From Paenibacillus kobensis NBRC 15729 (GTDB taxonomy: Bacteria > Bacillota > Bacilli > Paenibacillales > Paenibacillaceae): a DNA stretch of 64,000 nt. The translations under genes were made by a program, and so were the position numbers. The notes beneath the pieces were generated by a model. That model made no database searches. It worked only from the letters and a program-made list of their open reading frames with translations, and was not told the origin of the DNA. Shown here piece after piece: positions 16,535-25,602 of this stretch. The stretch covers positions 124,001 through 188,000 of the forward strand of contig NZ_BILZ01000001.1 in assembly GCF_004000825.1 (NCBI RefSeq), written 5' to 3'. Within the stretch, counting starts at the first letter, position 1. Every line of letters starts with the position of its first letter.

Positions 16535-16722
16535 GCTAATCGTCTGTATTCAGAGTCCGATATCGCATGGTTTCAAGTTTTAAGTTACTTTCGAGCGATG
16601 GGGATGCCCATTCGGGAGATGCAGCAGTTTATCGCCTTGCAAAATAGTGAGGTCTCTACAATAATAGCACGACGAGAATTTATGGAAGCTTATCGCCGGA
16701 AAGTTATCGATCAAATGAAGCC
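16535..16722 (+). pseudogene. Truncated MerR-family regulator fragment
   Basis: The frame from 16535 reads RLYSESDIAWF, then YFRAMGMPIREMQQFIAL and RREFMEAYRRKVIDQM. This is the second half of a MerR DNA-binding domain and the following coiled-coil helix. The N-terminal winged-helix half and any effector domain are missing. The frame then runs into the terminator-like hairpin and repeat copy E. The fragment lies exactly between copies D and E, so loss of both ends is associated with the repeats. A rescue start at ATG 16598 has no ribosome site. Confidence 0.6.
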
Positions 16723-16815
16723 GTATAATATGCGGCTTTTTTGTTTTATGTTATCAAGTTCTTGTCAAAATCAAATGGCCAGAACTTGATAACATTCCCG
16801 ATCAGTGACAAGAAT
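16718..16815. repeat. GACAAGAAC-family repeat, copy E, with terminator-like hairpin
   Basis: AAGCCG / CGGCTT hairpin and TTTTTTGTTTTA (16718-16747), then ATGTTATCAAGTTCTTGTC (16748-16766) pairing with 16777-16795 with a few mismatches (GGCCAGAAC instead of GACAAGAAC). Another GTGACAAGAA starts 30 bp later at 16807. The stretch 16816-17021 beyond it holds no recognisable gene. Confidence 0.8.
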
Positions 16816-17021
16816 AATAAAAACCTGTTTAATTACGAAACATTGTTGACGTTATGAAGGGGACATACCCATCATGACGTTATTCAGTTTATAATAAAGA
16901 CGTTTACTTTATGGAATGTATGTTGTAAACCTGTGATGGTGTTTGAACAATGTTCCACTGACAGCAAGTATTTTACTATTCTAAGGACAACGATTGTTCT
17001 GGTAGGTATAGAGGGGTTTTT

Positions 17022-18014
17022 ATGATGAAAGAAAACTTTTGGCGCGAGTTACCACGACCTTTTTTTGTACTAGCACCCATGGAAGATGTGACAGATGTTG
17101 TGTTTCGCCATGTGGTAAGTGAAGCAGGCAGACCGGATGTGTATTTTACGGAGTTTGCGAATACGGAGAGTTATTGTCACCCAGAGGGGAACAAAAGTGT
17201 ACGTGGGCGCTTGACTTTTACCCCAGATGAACAGCCCATTGTCGCACATATCTGGGGAGATAAGCCGGAATTTTTCCGTGAAATGAGCATCGGCATGGCG
17301 AAAGAAGGATTCAAAGGCATCGATATTAATATGGGTTGTCCAGTGGCGAATGTCGCAGAGAATGGAAAGGGCAGCGGCCTGATCTGCCGTCCCGAAATCG
17401 CAGCGGATATCATCCAAGCTGCCAAAGCAGGAGGACTACCTGTCAGTGTAAAAACAAGGCTCGGTTTTAGTGACCTAGACGAATGGCGTGACTGGTTAAC
17501 CCATATTTTGAAACAAGACATTGTTAATCTGTCCATTCATCTTCGGACAAGAGAGGAAATGAGCAAAGTAAAAGCTCATTGGGAACTGATTCCGGAGATT
17601 AAGAAGCTTCGTGATGAGGTGGCACCAGATACACTACTGACCATTAACGGGGATATCCCTGACCGTCAGACTGGCCAGCAGCTTGCTGAGAAATACGGTG
17701 TCGACGGTATTATGATTGGACGCGGTATTTTTCAAAATCCATATGCATTTGAGACAGAGCCGAAGGAGCACAGCAGTGCGGAATTGCTTGATTTGCTGCG
17801 GCTCCATCTGGATCTGCATGATCAATACTCAGCAGAGGAACCACGTTCGTTTAGTGCGCTTACCCGTTTCTTCAAAATCTATGTCCGTGGGTTTCGAGGG
17901 GCAAATGAACTCAGAACCAGCTTAATGAACGCCAAATCAAAAAGTGAAGTGCATGTATTGCTGAAACAATTTGGAAGCAAGGAGCATGATGGGGCTGAGG
18001 AACCTGGAAATTAG
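17022..18014 (+). CDS. tRNA-dihydrouridine synthase family protein
   Basis: ATG 17022 (or the adjacent ATG 17025) follows AGAGGGG. The 330-residue flavoenzyme has [12 protein letters not shown] at the N-terminus. [10 protein letters not shown] carries the catalytic Cys loop. VKTRLGF and the NGDIPDR / [19 protein letters not shown]-phosphate loops follow. It reduces specific uridines in tRNA D-loops with NADPH. The protein is a single-domain Dus, somewhat different from the usual DusB genes next to housekeeping operons, and stands alone here between repeat copies. Which uridine is modified cannot be read. Confidence 0.88.
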   Translation: MMKENFWRELPRPFFVLAPMEDVTDVVFRHVVSEAGRPDVYFTEFANTESYCHPEGNKSVRGRLTFTPDEQPIVAHIWGDKPEFFREMSIGMAKEGFKGIDINMGCPVANVAENGKGSGLICRPEIAADIIQAAKAGGLPVSVKTRLGFSDLDEWRDWLTHILKQDIVNLSIHLRTREEMSKVKAHWELIPEIKKLRDEVAPDTLLTINGDIPDRQTGQQLAEKYGVDGIMIGRGIFQNPYAFETEPKEHSSAELLDLLRLHLDLHDQYSAEEPRSFSALTRFFKIYVRGFRGANELRTSLMNAKSKSEVHVLLKQFGSKEHDGAEEPGN

Positions 18015-18037
18015 AGGGGTAAGGTTCGATATCGGGT

Positions 18038-18062
18038 GACAAGAACATTGTTTCATTAAAAG
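18038..18062. repeat. GACAAGAAC-family repeat, copy F (single unit)
   Basis: GGGTGACAAGAACATTG with the core at 18038, matching the GTGACAAGAACATTG units of copies D and J. No hairpin accompanies it. The rest of the gap up to 18274 contains nothing I recognise. Confidence 0.6.
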
Positions 18063-18274
18063 ACGTGATTATAGCGGCTCTAAGTTGGTGATGCATTGTG
18101 CGGACTTTGGGCGGTTGTATTAAAAGAAACAAACGAAATGATTGGTCTTTGCAATATATCTAAATTTACTGGCTACTGAAAACCGTTCAGCTGCTGCGGA
18201 GCTTGTACAAGAATCCAAGATAAGGTTGTTCATTAAATCAAGTTTGGTATGATAGCGCATCAGGAGGAGACATC

Positions 18275-18388
18275 ATGGCAAGACTACCTAACTTTCGACG
18301 ATTCCGTAAGACTTCGCACAAGAGGAGAGCCAAGTGGTTTCGTACTCCTCCTGCCATTGGTAAGACGAAAATACAGGCTTCGAAGTAA
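18275..18388 (+). CDS. Small, highly basic 37-residue protein
   Basis: ATG 18275 is preceded by CAGGAGGAGACATC, an excellent ribosome site, and the frame ends in TAA at 18386. The product starts MARLPNFRRFRKTSHKRRAK and carries 13 Lys/Arg in 37 residues, with no membrane span or Cys. It could bind nucleic acid or be an antimicrobial-like peptide, but no family was recognised. It lies about 170 nt upstream of the ECF sigma gene in the same direction. Confidence 0.45.
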   Translation: MARLPNFRRFRKTSHKRRAKWFRTPPAIGKTKIQASK

Positions 18389-18555
18389 GTATAGACGCGG
18401 CAGTAGAGATTACAGATACCTAGCTAGTACCCAAGATAAAGTTCGTACCGGTTACTGTAGGACGTCCATTTTTTTTTGAAAATATCCCAACCTTTATTCC
18501 GCTAGGCACACTATATAATTGTCAGGAATTACAGAGTCGATTGCGGAGGCGAATG

Positions 18556-20202
18556 ATGGATTCGATAGGGCAGAACGGAAAAGAAGCGGCCGAAGCGATT
18601 CGGAGCTATGTCAAACCGATTTTCGGTTTTGCGTTGAACCGGGTTAAGCAGCGGGCGGAGGCGGAGGATCTGGCTCAGGAGATTATGCTGCAGTTGTTGA
18701 AATCCTTCTCAGGGAAGCGGGACATTCGGAACCTGGAGGCCTATGTTTGGACGGTTGCCCGATACACTTGGGTGAATTGGTTGAAAAAGCGTGCGCACGC
18801 TCCCCAAGCGATCGAAATCAACGGCATGTCCGAACTGTCGGCCACCACTTCCCGGGAGCCGCTTGACAGACTGCTGGTAACCGAAGCTTACCGCGAGCTG
18901 CGCCGGGAAGTCGCGTTTCTGTCCGACATCCATCGCCGGATCGTGGTCATGCATTACTACGACGAGCTTAAAATCGGCGATGTCGCGATTGCTCTGAACA
19001 TTCCTGTCAACACGGTGAAGTGGCATTTGAGCGAGGCCAAAAAGGAGTTAAGGAAAGGGATGAAACGTATGCGTGCAACAGGAACTTTGAGTGTTAATCC
19101 GGTCAGCATGGGGGAAATGGGCCATTCCGGTTCGGCCGGCAGACTGGGCGAAACCAACGATTTTCTTGGACGCGCCTTGGCGCAAAATATCGTTTACGCG
19201 GCTTATCACAAGGCGCGTACCGTACATCAAATCGCGGAGGAGCTTGGAATGCCGCCGTCTTTGCTGGAAGGCGAAGTCCATCACCTGGCCGATTACAATT
19301 TTCTCGTCGAAACCTCTCCCGGCAAATATCAAAGCAATACCATCGTCTGGGACCTCTTCGAGTTGGTCGTAGCCGGTCATCGATTCTGGCAAGATTGCGC
19401 CGCCGAAGTGGCCGATGTTCATTTCGACGCGTTAATGAAAGTGCGCCGGCAAGTCGAAGATAGCGGAGTGTACGTTCCAGACGGCGACTATAACTTCCTG
19501 CTCTGGACCTTGCTGCCCAAGAACGTCGAGGAGCAATCTTGGCGGAGCATGCCGGCGGGCGACAACTTCGATGCGGTCGCACCAATGCGAAAGGACGGAG
19601 GGCAGTATATTGCCTATGCGGCGTTGAACCGGAGCCGCAATGCCGATCCGGGATTTGATATGGGTAGTTACGTCACCTTCGGTCCGTCGCTCCGCTACGT
19701 CGAAGACACTCCCCTGTACTTGTGGCAGTTCAATACGTACTGGAGCGACCGCCAGGGGGATTGGCGTTTCCTGGAATACCGGAATGTCGAGATTTGTCAT
19801 GCGTTCCAACAAGGGGAACTGCCCGACAACGAAGAGAACAGCGAGCAATATTCGTTCCTGCTGGAGAAGGGGTACATCCGCAAGACGGAGGAGGGGTACA
19901 AATTCAATGCGGTTTGGATCGACTCTCCGCAAACGTTGGATCGGTTGAACAAGGCAATGCCAGATTTGTCCGCTCTGTATGCGCCTGCTGTCGGCAAGCT
20001 CTACGATAAAATGCTCAAGCTGTTCCTGCAAAATCAGCCAAAGCATTTGGAGCCGCAACTTGCTTACATGGTGAGAGGCAATACCGGCGGCGGCCGGCTG
20101 GTCGCTTATATTTTAAAACATTTGATCGATAACGGGAAGTTGAAACCGCCGTTGCCGCACCAGCAGAGGACGATTTCAACCTGGATGGGGCCGGTCAAGT
20201 AA
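18556..20202 (+). CDS. ECF-type sigma factor with a ~350-residue C-terminal extension
   Basis: ATG 18556 has GGAGG 6 nt upstream (ATG 18553 is possible). The first ~165 residues are an ECF sigma factor: region 2 (AEDLAQEIMLQLLKSF, NLEAYVWTVARYTWVNWLKK) and region 4 (HRRIVVMHYYDELKIGDVAI, then IPVNTVKWHLSEAKKELRKG). The remaining ~380 residues form an unfamiliar extension. It begins with a winged-helix-like segment (ARTVHQIAEELGMPPSLLEG) and continues with an aromatic-rich region with FLLEKGYIRKTEEGYKF. No anti-sigma gene is adjacent, so the extension may do the sensing or gating (inference). The 548-residue length is about three times that of an ordinary ECF factor. Confidence 0.8.
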   Translation: MDSIGQNGKEAAEAIRSYVKPIFGFALNRVKQRAEAEDLAQEIMLQLLKSFSGKRDIRNLEAYVWTVARYTWVNWLKKRAHAPQAIEINGMSELSATTSREPLDRLLVTEAYRELRREVAFLSDIHRRIVVMHYYDELKIGDVAIALNIPVNTVKWHLSEAKKELRKGMKRMRATGTLSVNPVSMGEMGHSGSAGRLGETNDFLGRALAQNIVYAAYHKARTVHQIAEELGMPPSLLEGEVHHLADYNFLVETSPGKYQSNTIVWDLFELVVAGHRFWQDCAAEVADVHFDALMKVRRQVEDSGVYVPDGDYNFLLWTLLPKNVEEQSWRSMPAGDNFDAVAPMRKDGGQYIAYAALNRSRNADPGFDMGSYVTFGPSLRYVEDTPLYLWQFNTYWSDRQGDWRFLEYRNVEICHAFQQGELPDNEENSEQYSFLLEKGYIRKTEEGYKFNAVWIDSPQTLDRLNKAMPDLSALYAPAVGKLYDKMLKLFLQNQPKHLEPQLAYMVRGNTGGGRLVAYILKHLIDNGKLKPPLPHQQRTISTWMGPVK

Positions 20203-20252
20203 GTCGGGTTCGGAAATGGATACGAAGTTTGGAGTTGTAACGTGGAATACCT

Positions 20253-20292
20253 GACAAGAACTTATAACGTTAACTGCGGTCATGAGACGAGT
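20253..20292. repeat. GACAAGAAC-family repeat, copy G
   Basis: GACAAGAACTTATAACG at 20253, then TTAACTGCGGT and TGAGACGAGT, matching the right part of copy B (5094-5135). The end of the leftward acyltransferase fragment is encoded inside this copy. Confidence 0.75.
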
Positions 20293-20830
20293 TCTTCCAA
20301 GGGTCTTCCAGAAGTTTTCCGTAGGCAGCGCCGATGCAACCGCCTTCCAACAGGCGGGCTTTGATTTTTTTCTGCAGGGATGTACGTTCCGGAAGATCGT
20401 GTACGGGAAGATCCGTTCTTCCATAAACCCATCTGATTGCGCCGTCATTTGTTTCATCAACTCGGATCAAGTCGAACGTCTTCTGAAAGCGGACGATATT
20501 CGTGTTTTCCGACAGCAGCTCAGCAAGGACAGGGGAAAGCAACCAGGAATCGCACACCATATCGGACTGTCCGTACTCCGGGTAATATTTTGCGAAGAAT
20601 ACCTTAGCGTCTTCATAGGACTTCCGCAAGCTCTCGCGCCTCATATCCGCATCAGCGGGGATATGGATATTGATTAACTTCTTGTCTTCCTTCACGATCA
20701 TTTCGTATTCAAGCGCGCCGATTCGGAATTCGTGAAGGGAAAGCTGTCTTGGAAACCACCATCCCCACACGAACGCATAGGTGCCATGCACCTTGTAATG
20801 CTCCTCAACGAATCTCGTACAAAACTTCAT
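20270..20830 (-). pseudogene. Truncated GNAT-like acyltransferase fragment (DUF5596 type)
   Basis: The leftward frame reads WGWWFPRQLSLHEFRIGALE, then IHIPADADM, DSWLLSPVLAELL, RTSLQKKIKA and LLEGGCIGAAYG. This is the C-terminal catalytic half of the DUF5596-type acyltransferases. The usual N-terminal domain is missing: homology starts at about 20830, right against the VanZ gene promoter. The last seven or so codons up to the stop at 20270 lie in repeat copy G, so the 3' end is also not native. Length is about 187 residues against the roughly 300 expected. Probably non-functional. Confidence 0.6.
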
Positions 20831-20861
20831 CGTATCCGTAAAGCGTATAAAGGAGAATATA

Positions 20862-21797
20862 ATGAATACCAAGCACCGCAAAGTTATTTTGGTTATAACC
20901 CTGTGCTATACGGTCTTGATTTTTTATTTTATGTTTCTTGCTTTCGGCAGAGTAGAAACCACAGATCGGATGACAGGGTATACCTTTCTATTTTTACCGG
21001 ATGGTTTTTTCAGGCTCCCAGATCTATCGGATCTTCTACATCCTACGCTGATGGATGCTTGGGCTCTTGGGAACATCGCCGCCTTTATCCCTTTCGGCAT
21101 CATGATCCCGTTGTTGTATCGAACAAGCTTCTTTCGATACATGATCCTTTTTATCATGTGTATCCTTGTACTTGAGACCGTTCAGGCGCTCACTTTGCTC
21201 GGTAGCTTCGATATGAACGACGTTATTCAAAACTCATTGGGGGCAGCAGTCGGATTCGGGGCGTTTAGATTCGGATTTCGTACAAAAAAAGTCTGGAGAA
21301 ACATAGTTGCTACGTGCATCTCTGCCATAGTCCTGATGATCGGGATTTGGGGAAGCTTCGGGATCATCGACAAAGCGTTCACTAAAGAACTAGGCCCCTT
21401 CGTTGCGTTAAACGAGCTGAAAAACAGTGGTATAAATCCATCGGCGGGAACAAAGCTAGACAGCTTCCAAATTGGCGGACAAAACGTAGAGCCCCAGTAT
21501 AATGCATATAGCACCGAAGGCCAACATACGGTGACGTACACATATACGTTAGGCAAAAAAGAGCTGTATCTCTTCTTGAATTTTGGGATTCCCAATCAGG
21601 AGGATGCTTATGGGAGTCTAAGCATCTCCGCCGATGGTCAGGAGTATCTGTCTACGTCCGCAGAAGATCCGAGCGATGAACCGGGTATGTCCTCCATTTA
21701 TCTTCAAGGGGCCAATGAGCTCACGATCACCCTGGAGGGGAATGCGAGAATATGGGATGTGGGATTTAGGGAGATGAGGTACACCTGGAATTGGTAA
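20862..21797 (+). CDS. VanZ-family membrane protein with C-terminal domain
   Basis: ATG 20862 follows AAAGGAG. The 311-residue protein has four or five TM helices in the first 165 residues with VanZ features (ALGNIAAFIPFGIMIPLLY, QALTLLGSFDMNDVIQNSLG). A 145-residue extracellular C-terminal part rich in beta-strand-like sequence follows. VanZ proteins can lower sensitivity to some glycopeptides and lipoglycopeptides. Many Paenibacillus paralogs have no tested role. The C-terminal extension is unassigned. Confidence 0.8.
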   Translation: MNTKHRKVILVITLCYTVLIFYFMFLAFGRVETTDRMTGYTFLFLPDGFFRLPDLSDLLHPTLMDAWALGNIAAFIPFGIMIPLLYRTSFFRYMILFIMCILVLETVQALTLLGSFDMNDVIQNSLGAAVGFGAFRFGFRTKKVWRNIVATCISAIVLMIGIWGSFGIIDKAFTKELGPFVALNELKNSGINPSAGTKLDSFQIGGQNVEPQYNAYSTEGQHTVTYTYTLGKKELYLFLNFGIPNQEDAYGSLSISADGQEYLSTSAEDPSDEPGMSSIYLQGANELTITLEGNARIWDVGFREMRYTWNW

Positions 21798-21924
21798 AGT
21801 GGACGATCATAGGAGATTAGGCTAAACGAGGAACGTTTGTTCAATTAAGGAAATGGGTGATTCTGTGCGACCTGACGTTGAAGCTAATTTCTAGCTAAAG
21901 GAGAACGATAGTTGAATGCCCAAG

Positions 21925-21957
21925 GAAGCAGTTTGCCGCGGCTGCTGCTTCTTTTTC
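21925..21957 (+). terminator. Probable terminator after the VanZ gene
   Basis: GAAGCAG pairs with CTGCTTC around a GC-rich loop and is followed by TTTTTC. Confidence 0.55.
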
Positions 21958-21974
21958 ATTGCGCTAAATGTGGG

Positions 21975-22020
21975 TGACAAGAACATAGTAACATTGTAAG
22001 CCGAATAAATTGCGGCTTTC
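21975..22020. repeat. GACAAGAAC-family repeat, copy H, with terminator-like hairpin
   Basis: GGGTGACAAGAACATAG (core at 21975), then AAGCCG / CGGCTT hairpin (21998-22018) and a short T-run. Same layout as copy C. Confidence 0.65.
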
Positions 22021-22081
22021 TTGGAATAGAAGTGCTATAGTATTTGTAAAAATGTTACATAGCAAAAAAAGGGGATCCCTC

Positions 22082-23113
22082 ATGAAAGTACGCATTCTAA
22101 GGTTTGCTATTTCGTTAGTTTTGCTTGGTATTCTAGCTGCATGTTCGAATGATGAAGCAGGTGTGAAAAATACGATAAATAGTCACCCCAATACCAGCGA
22201 AATACAGGCGTCCGTTGGACCTGCGACGGAAGATTCCAATTCGGGTGTCCAACCGGAAGCAGAAAAAGTAACCGGTAATGTGCCTTATACCAATAGTCCT
22301 GGTTCTGAACCGAAGTTATTGGACACATCTAACAACACTACGACAATTGACTCGAAAATAGAACCTAAAAGAACCCAAGAGAAGCCAATCCATAAGGATG
22401 TCTTTGAACTAGATGGTCAAAATTTCTCCGTCCTATATTGGAACGAGGGAGAGTTCGACTACTCCCGTTTTGCCATTATGAAACAGGACGATATTGTTTT
22501 TGACAGTCTGGAGCGAGGGATCACATTCGAAGGTGGGGCTGGCGGGCAAACTGATGGAGAGTCCTGGTCAACAGGTATCGTTTACAATGACCACGCCACA
22601 TTTCTTTTTGACCTCGTAGACAATCGCCCTGATCCTTCTTCGATCCTTATTGAAGAGGTCGAAGGAGAGATGAAAGTAACCGTACAAGACAATGTCGAAC
22701 TCAATTTTGCTCAAGCCAAAGGAAATCCCGTGTTGGTCGGCTTCCTGTCCTATGGTCAAATGCCTTTGTTCCCTGCGCTCAACGCCGTGTATGTCTGGCA
22801 GTCCGGCCATTACGAGGTGAGTACGGTATTGACGCAACAGTACTGGGAGGATGAGCTGGATAATCGCCAGCTTGCCTTCAAACAGGAGCCGAATGAGAGG
22901 CGGCTGGATTCGCTTCTTTCTGCTTACCTGCTATTGAACCGAATAGAGGATGGAAGGAAATGGCTAGAAGACTATAGCCTGAACAATATTTCAGCCGATA
23001 ATGAGTACTTACAGACCTACAAAGACTATTATAATGACAAAGACATGGTGGATGAAGCCCTTTATGAGAACTGGATGGACAAACTTCCGCCACTTGCGAA
23101 TCCATCCCGTTAA
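22082..23113 (+). CDS. Lipoprotein of unknown function
   Basis: ATG 22082 is chosen because AAAAGGGGATCC precedes it and it starts a clean lipoprotein signal ending LAACS; the frame extends back to 22010 through repeat H. The 343-residue product has a low-complexity Ser/Thr/Pro/Asn linker of about 90 residues. A globular region with FAIMKQDDIVFDS and GFLSYGQMPLFPALNAVYVW follows, then a helical tail. No family recognised. It is a surface-anchored protein with no obvious partner nearby. Confidence 0.65.
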   Translation: MKVRILRFAISLVLLGILAACSNDEAGVKNTINSHPNTSEIQASVGPATEDSNSGVQPEAEKVTGNVPYTNSPGSEPKLLDTSNNTTTIDSKIEPKRTQEKPIHKDVFELDGQNFSVLYWNEGEFDYSRFAIMKQDDIVFDSLERGITFEGGAGGQTDGESWSTGIVYNDHATFLFDLVDNRPDPSSILIEEVEGEMKVTVQDNVELNFAQAKGNPVLVGFLSYGQMPLFPALNAVYVWQSGHYEVSTVLTQQYWEDELDNRQLAFKQEPNERRLDSLLSAYLLLNRIEDGRKWLEDYSLNNISADNEYLQTYKDYYNDKDMVDEALYENWMDKLPPLANPSR

Positions 23114-23293
23114 TACTGCGGTGATTGCTTTCGGCAGCCGGTTGCGTCGGGCAGGATAGTAAACCATCAATACCAAATGGAGAAGGGATGAATTCAGATG
23201 AACAATAACGAAATAATGGAGTAAAATAAATATATACCGATTCAAACCACTGCCTGAGCGGAAGTGCAATTTTGTAACAGGAAGAAGCGATGT

Positions 23294-23370
23294 AAGTTCT
23301 TGTAAAAAGCAATAGACAAGCACTTATATTGGTTGCCGAATAGGGACGAAAACGTATATTGTGAGCCGCG
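23294..23370. repeat. GACAAGAAC-family repeat, copy I (hairpin plus two direct units)
   Basis: AAGTTCTTGT (23294) faces GACAAGCACTT (23315). Then TTGCCGAATAGG and a degenerate GACGAAAAC unit at 23345, 30 bp on, followed by GTGAGCCGCG. This is the same order as copy B, which it matches over about 55 bp with scattered changes. Confidence 0.75.
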
Positions 23371-23378
23371 CTATATTA

Positions 23379-23419
23379 CAAAAAGCCATCATTCAAAAAT
23401 TGAATGATGGCTTTTTGTA
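23379..23419. terminator. Bidirectional terminator
   Basis: Near-perfect palindrome ACAAAAAGCCATCATTCA / TGAATGATGGCTTTTTGT. It can end transcription from the left and from the leftward regulator gene at 23513. Confidence 0.8.
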
Positions 23420-23512
23420 AGTGAAAGGTGAGGGAATAATTCTGTAGGATGACAATCATAGAACCGAAAAAGTGTCATGCTTGGGAACTTGCTGACGGAA
23501 ATCAAGCATGAA

Positions 23513-25309
23513 TTAAACCTTCGGGCGGCGCCATATTTCCTTGTAGTCTACTTCGCCCCAGACATTCATGCTGATGCCGTTTAGCGAATTTTGATGGCTG
23601 ACCGCTCGCATATGATGATGCAGGAAAAGCAGGTAATACTCCTCTTGAAGCTCATCTTGAAGCTCTCGAAGAATGGAAAGACGTTCCGATTGACTGGAGG
23701 CGTGCAAACAAGCCATTATCCGAGTATCTATAGTTTGTTTCCACTTGGGCGGGAGACAATTCCTAATCAAGCTGCTGTCAGCACGAAATGTTTCTATCAG
23801 CGTAATATCAGGCTGCTCGCCAAGTACTTCTCCAACCGAGATCATGTCGGCCTGTATCATGACGGCTGTCTCAACTAATTGCTCTACAGGAACGATTTGA
23901 ATATCGACTTGAATACCCAATCCTTCACAAGAGCTTTGTATCCACTTGGCGTTTTCTCTATTATAGGGATTATCATACGTATATAGCTGTAAAGCTTCAC
24001 CTTTATAAGAGGATGCGGCTAAAAGCTCTTTTGCTTTGGTAGGATTGTAAGATGCTTTCCCACGCTGCATTTCGCTCTCATTCTCCTCTGTGAAGATAAA
24101 TCCCTTAGCTGGCATCAGCCGAGTTCCATTCCATCTGCCGATCATTCCCCACCGGTCGAGGCTTAAATGAATCGCCTCCCGCAGCCGAATATCCTGCAGA
24201 GGCCCCGGTTTGATTTGATTGAAGATCAGGTAGTTACATCCTTGCTCAAGCTCCTGTAGTGTAGTCAATTCTTGGTTAACTGTTGCTTCATTCGCTTGCG
24301 GATCGTAGTACAGCATATCCACATTCTGCTTCGAAGCCGTTTCCAGAGTTGATCCTTTATAATTCGGCCATATCCACATCTCAATACGATCTAAATGCGG
24401 GCGACCCTCGAAATAATGTTCATGGGCTTCTAAGACTATCATCGAAGAATTGTTCTTCACGATTCGGAAAGGTCCAGTTCCGTTAGGCATGTGGGAATGC
24501 TCACCGTCCCAGCCGTTTGGAACAATATAACAGCGATCTGTACTGACTATATTAGGAAATGCGGCAATCGATTCTGTAAGCTCAAAAGTGACGCTGTACT
24601 TGCTGGATTCATAAATATTTGCTAAGTAGCCATACATCCAATCAGAGGGAAAGCGGGAGAGCAAACGCTTAAACGAATGGATGACATCGCAGGGGGAGAG
24701 GAGATGGCCGTCATGAAATCGAACCCCTTTGCGCAGATGAAACGTCCATTTCTTGAAGGTTGCATCAGACTCCCAATGATGCGCGAGACTCGGAACCAAT
24801 CTTTTCTCCTTGGTCGAATACCCGATAAGCTTGTTCATCAGTTGCCTGAGCCAGTTCACATCCGAGCTGCGCAACACCTGTGCAGGATCAAGTACAGAGA
24901 CCTGTCGAGAGTAAGGGAGCCTTAATATATCGAGTTCCTCTTCATTGGATTGGATACCAAATTGGAGGTTAATCCCTCTCATAAATTCCTGTTGCTGGAT
25001 CTCATCCAGAGAGGCGATTAACTGCCAGGCTTCTTGAATGCTTTCGTTTCCAATCAACTCATGAATCTTGCGCTCAGTCAGCTCTTGTCTTGCCAAGAGA
25101 AATTTGAGCTCAGATTGATTCCCGCGGCCTCTACCGGGTCTCCACTCAATGAGATGCTCGGCCGACATTCGCTGAAGGACGAGCGCCGTATTTCGGCGGG
25201 TGCAATCGAGCGTTTCCGCAATCTCTTCCATTAATACCGGGAAGGCTTGAAAATCAGCGATAGTGCCGAATCGGTCACGCAGCTTTTCATAATAATCGAG
25301 TAGCTTCAT
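23513..25309 (-). CDS. SgrR-type regulator: HTH fused to a family-5 solute-binding domain
   Basis: A 598-residue protein starting at 25309. The first ~110 residues hold a DNA-binding region (LDCTRRNTALVLQRMSAEHL, then IEWRPGRGRGNQS). A solute-binding domain of the peptide/nickel type follows (about 150-590), with the hallmark HLRKGVRFHDGHLLSPCDV. There is no signal peptide, so the binding domain works in the cytoplasm as a ligand sensor. A paralog of the same build lies at 39313. Regulated genes are unknown; SgrR itself responds to sugar-phosphate stress, but the ligand here need not be the same. Confidence 0.85.
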   Translation of the reverse strand: MKLLDYYEKLRDRFGTIADFQAFPVLMEEIAETLDCTRRNTALVLQRMSAEHLIEWRPGRGRGNQSELKFLLARQELTERKIHELIGNESIQEAWQLIASLDEIQQQEFMRGINLQFGIQSNEEELDILRLPYSRQVSVLDPAQVLRSSDVNWLRQLMNKLIGYSTKEKRLVPSLAHHWESDATFKKWTFHLRKGVRFHDGHLLSPCDVIHSFKRLLSRFPSDWMYGYLANIYESSKYSVTFELTESIAAFPNIVSTDRCYIVPNGWDGEHSHMPNGTGPFRIVKNNSSMIVLEAHEHYFEGRPHLDRIEMWIWPNYKGSTLETASKQNVDMLYYDPQANEATVNQELTTLQELEQGCNYLIFNQIKPGPLQDIRLREAIHLSLDRWGMIGRWNGTRLMPAKGFIFTEENESEMQRGKASYNPTKAKELLAASSYKGEALQLYTYDNPYNRENAKWIQSSCEGLGIQVDIQIVPVEQLVETAVMIQADMISVGEVLGEQPDITLIETFRADSSLIRNCLPPKWKQTIDTRIMACLHASSQSERLSILRELQDELQEEYYLLFLHHHMRAVSHQNSLNGISMNVWGEVDYKEIWRRPKV

Positions 25310-25602
25310 AACAAGTTAACCTCTTCAAACAATTTGTAATAGCAAGCTGATATTGTGTGATAATGAGAGATGATCATTATAAACAAAGTCGGCACAATAA
25401 AAAAGGTGAAACCAATTGACTGCATTATTCACTTTTAACTGTTTTTTAAACCTGTATAATGAATCCCATGGATTAGACGAGAGTCTCATCATGTTGAGAG
25501 AAGGACTATCTAAAAGAATAAGATGTCTGGCTTTTGGCTTGAGGTAAGCTTATCCGCATCTGCTGTGACTGCAAAATTAATTGTAAAATTATGGAGGTAG
25601 GA

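Noticed and set aside
19432-20058. Long leftward frame opposite the sigma-factor gene
   Set aside because: Shadow of the real gene; no start signal and no recognisable fold.
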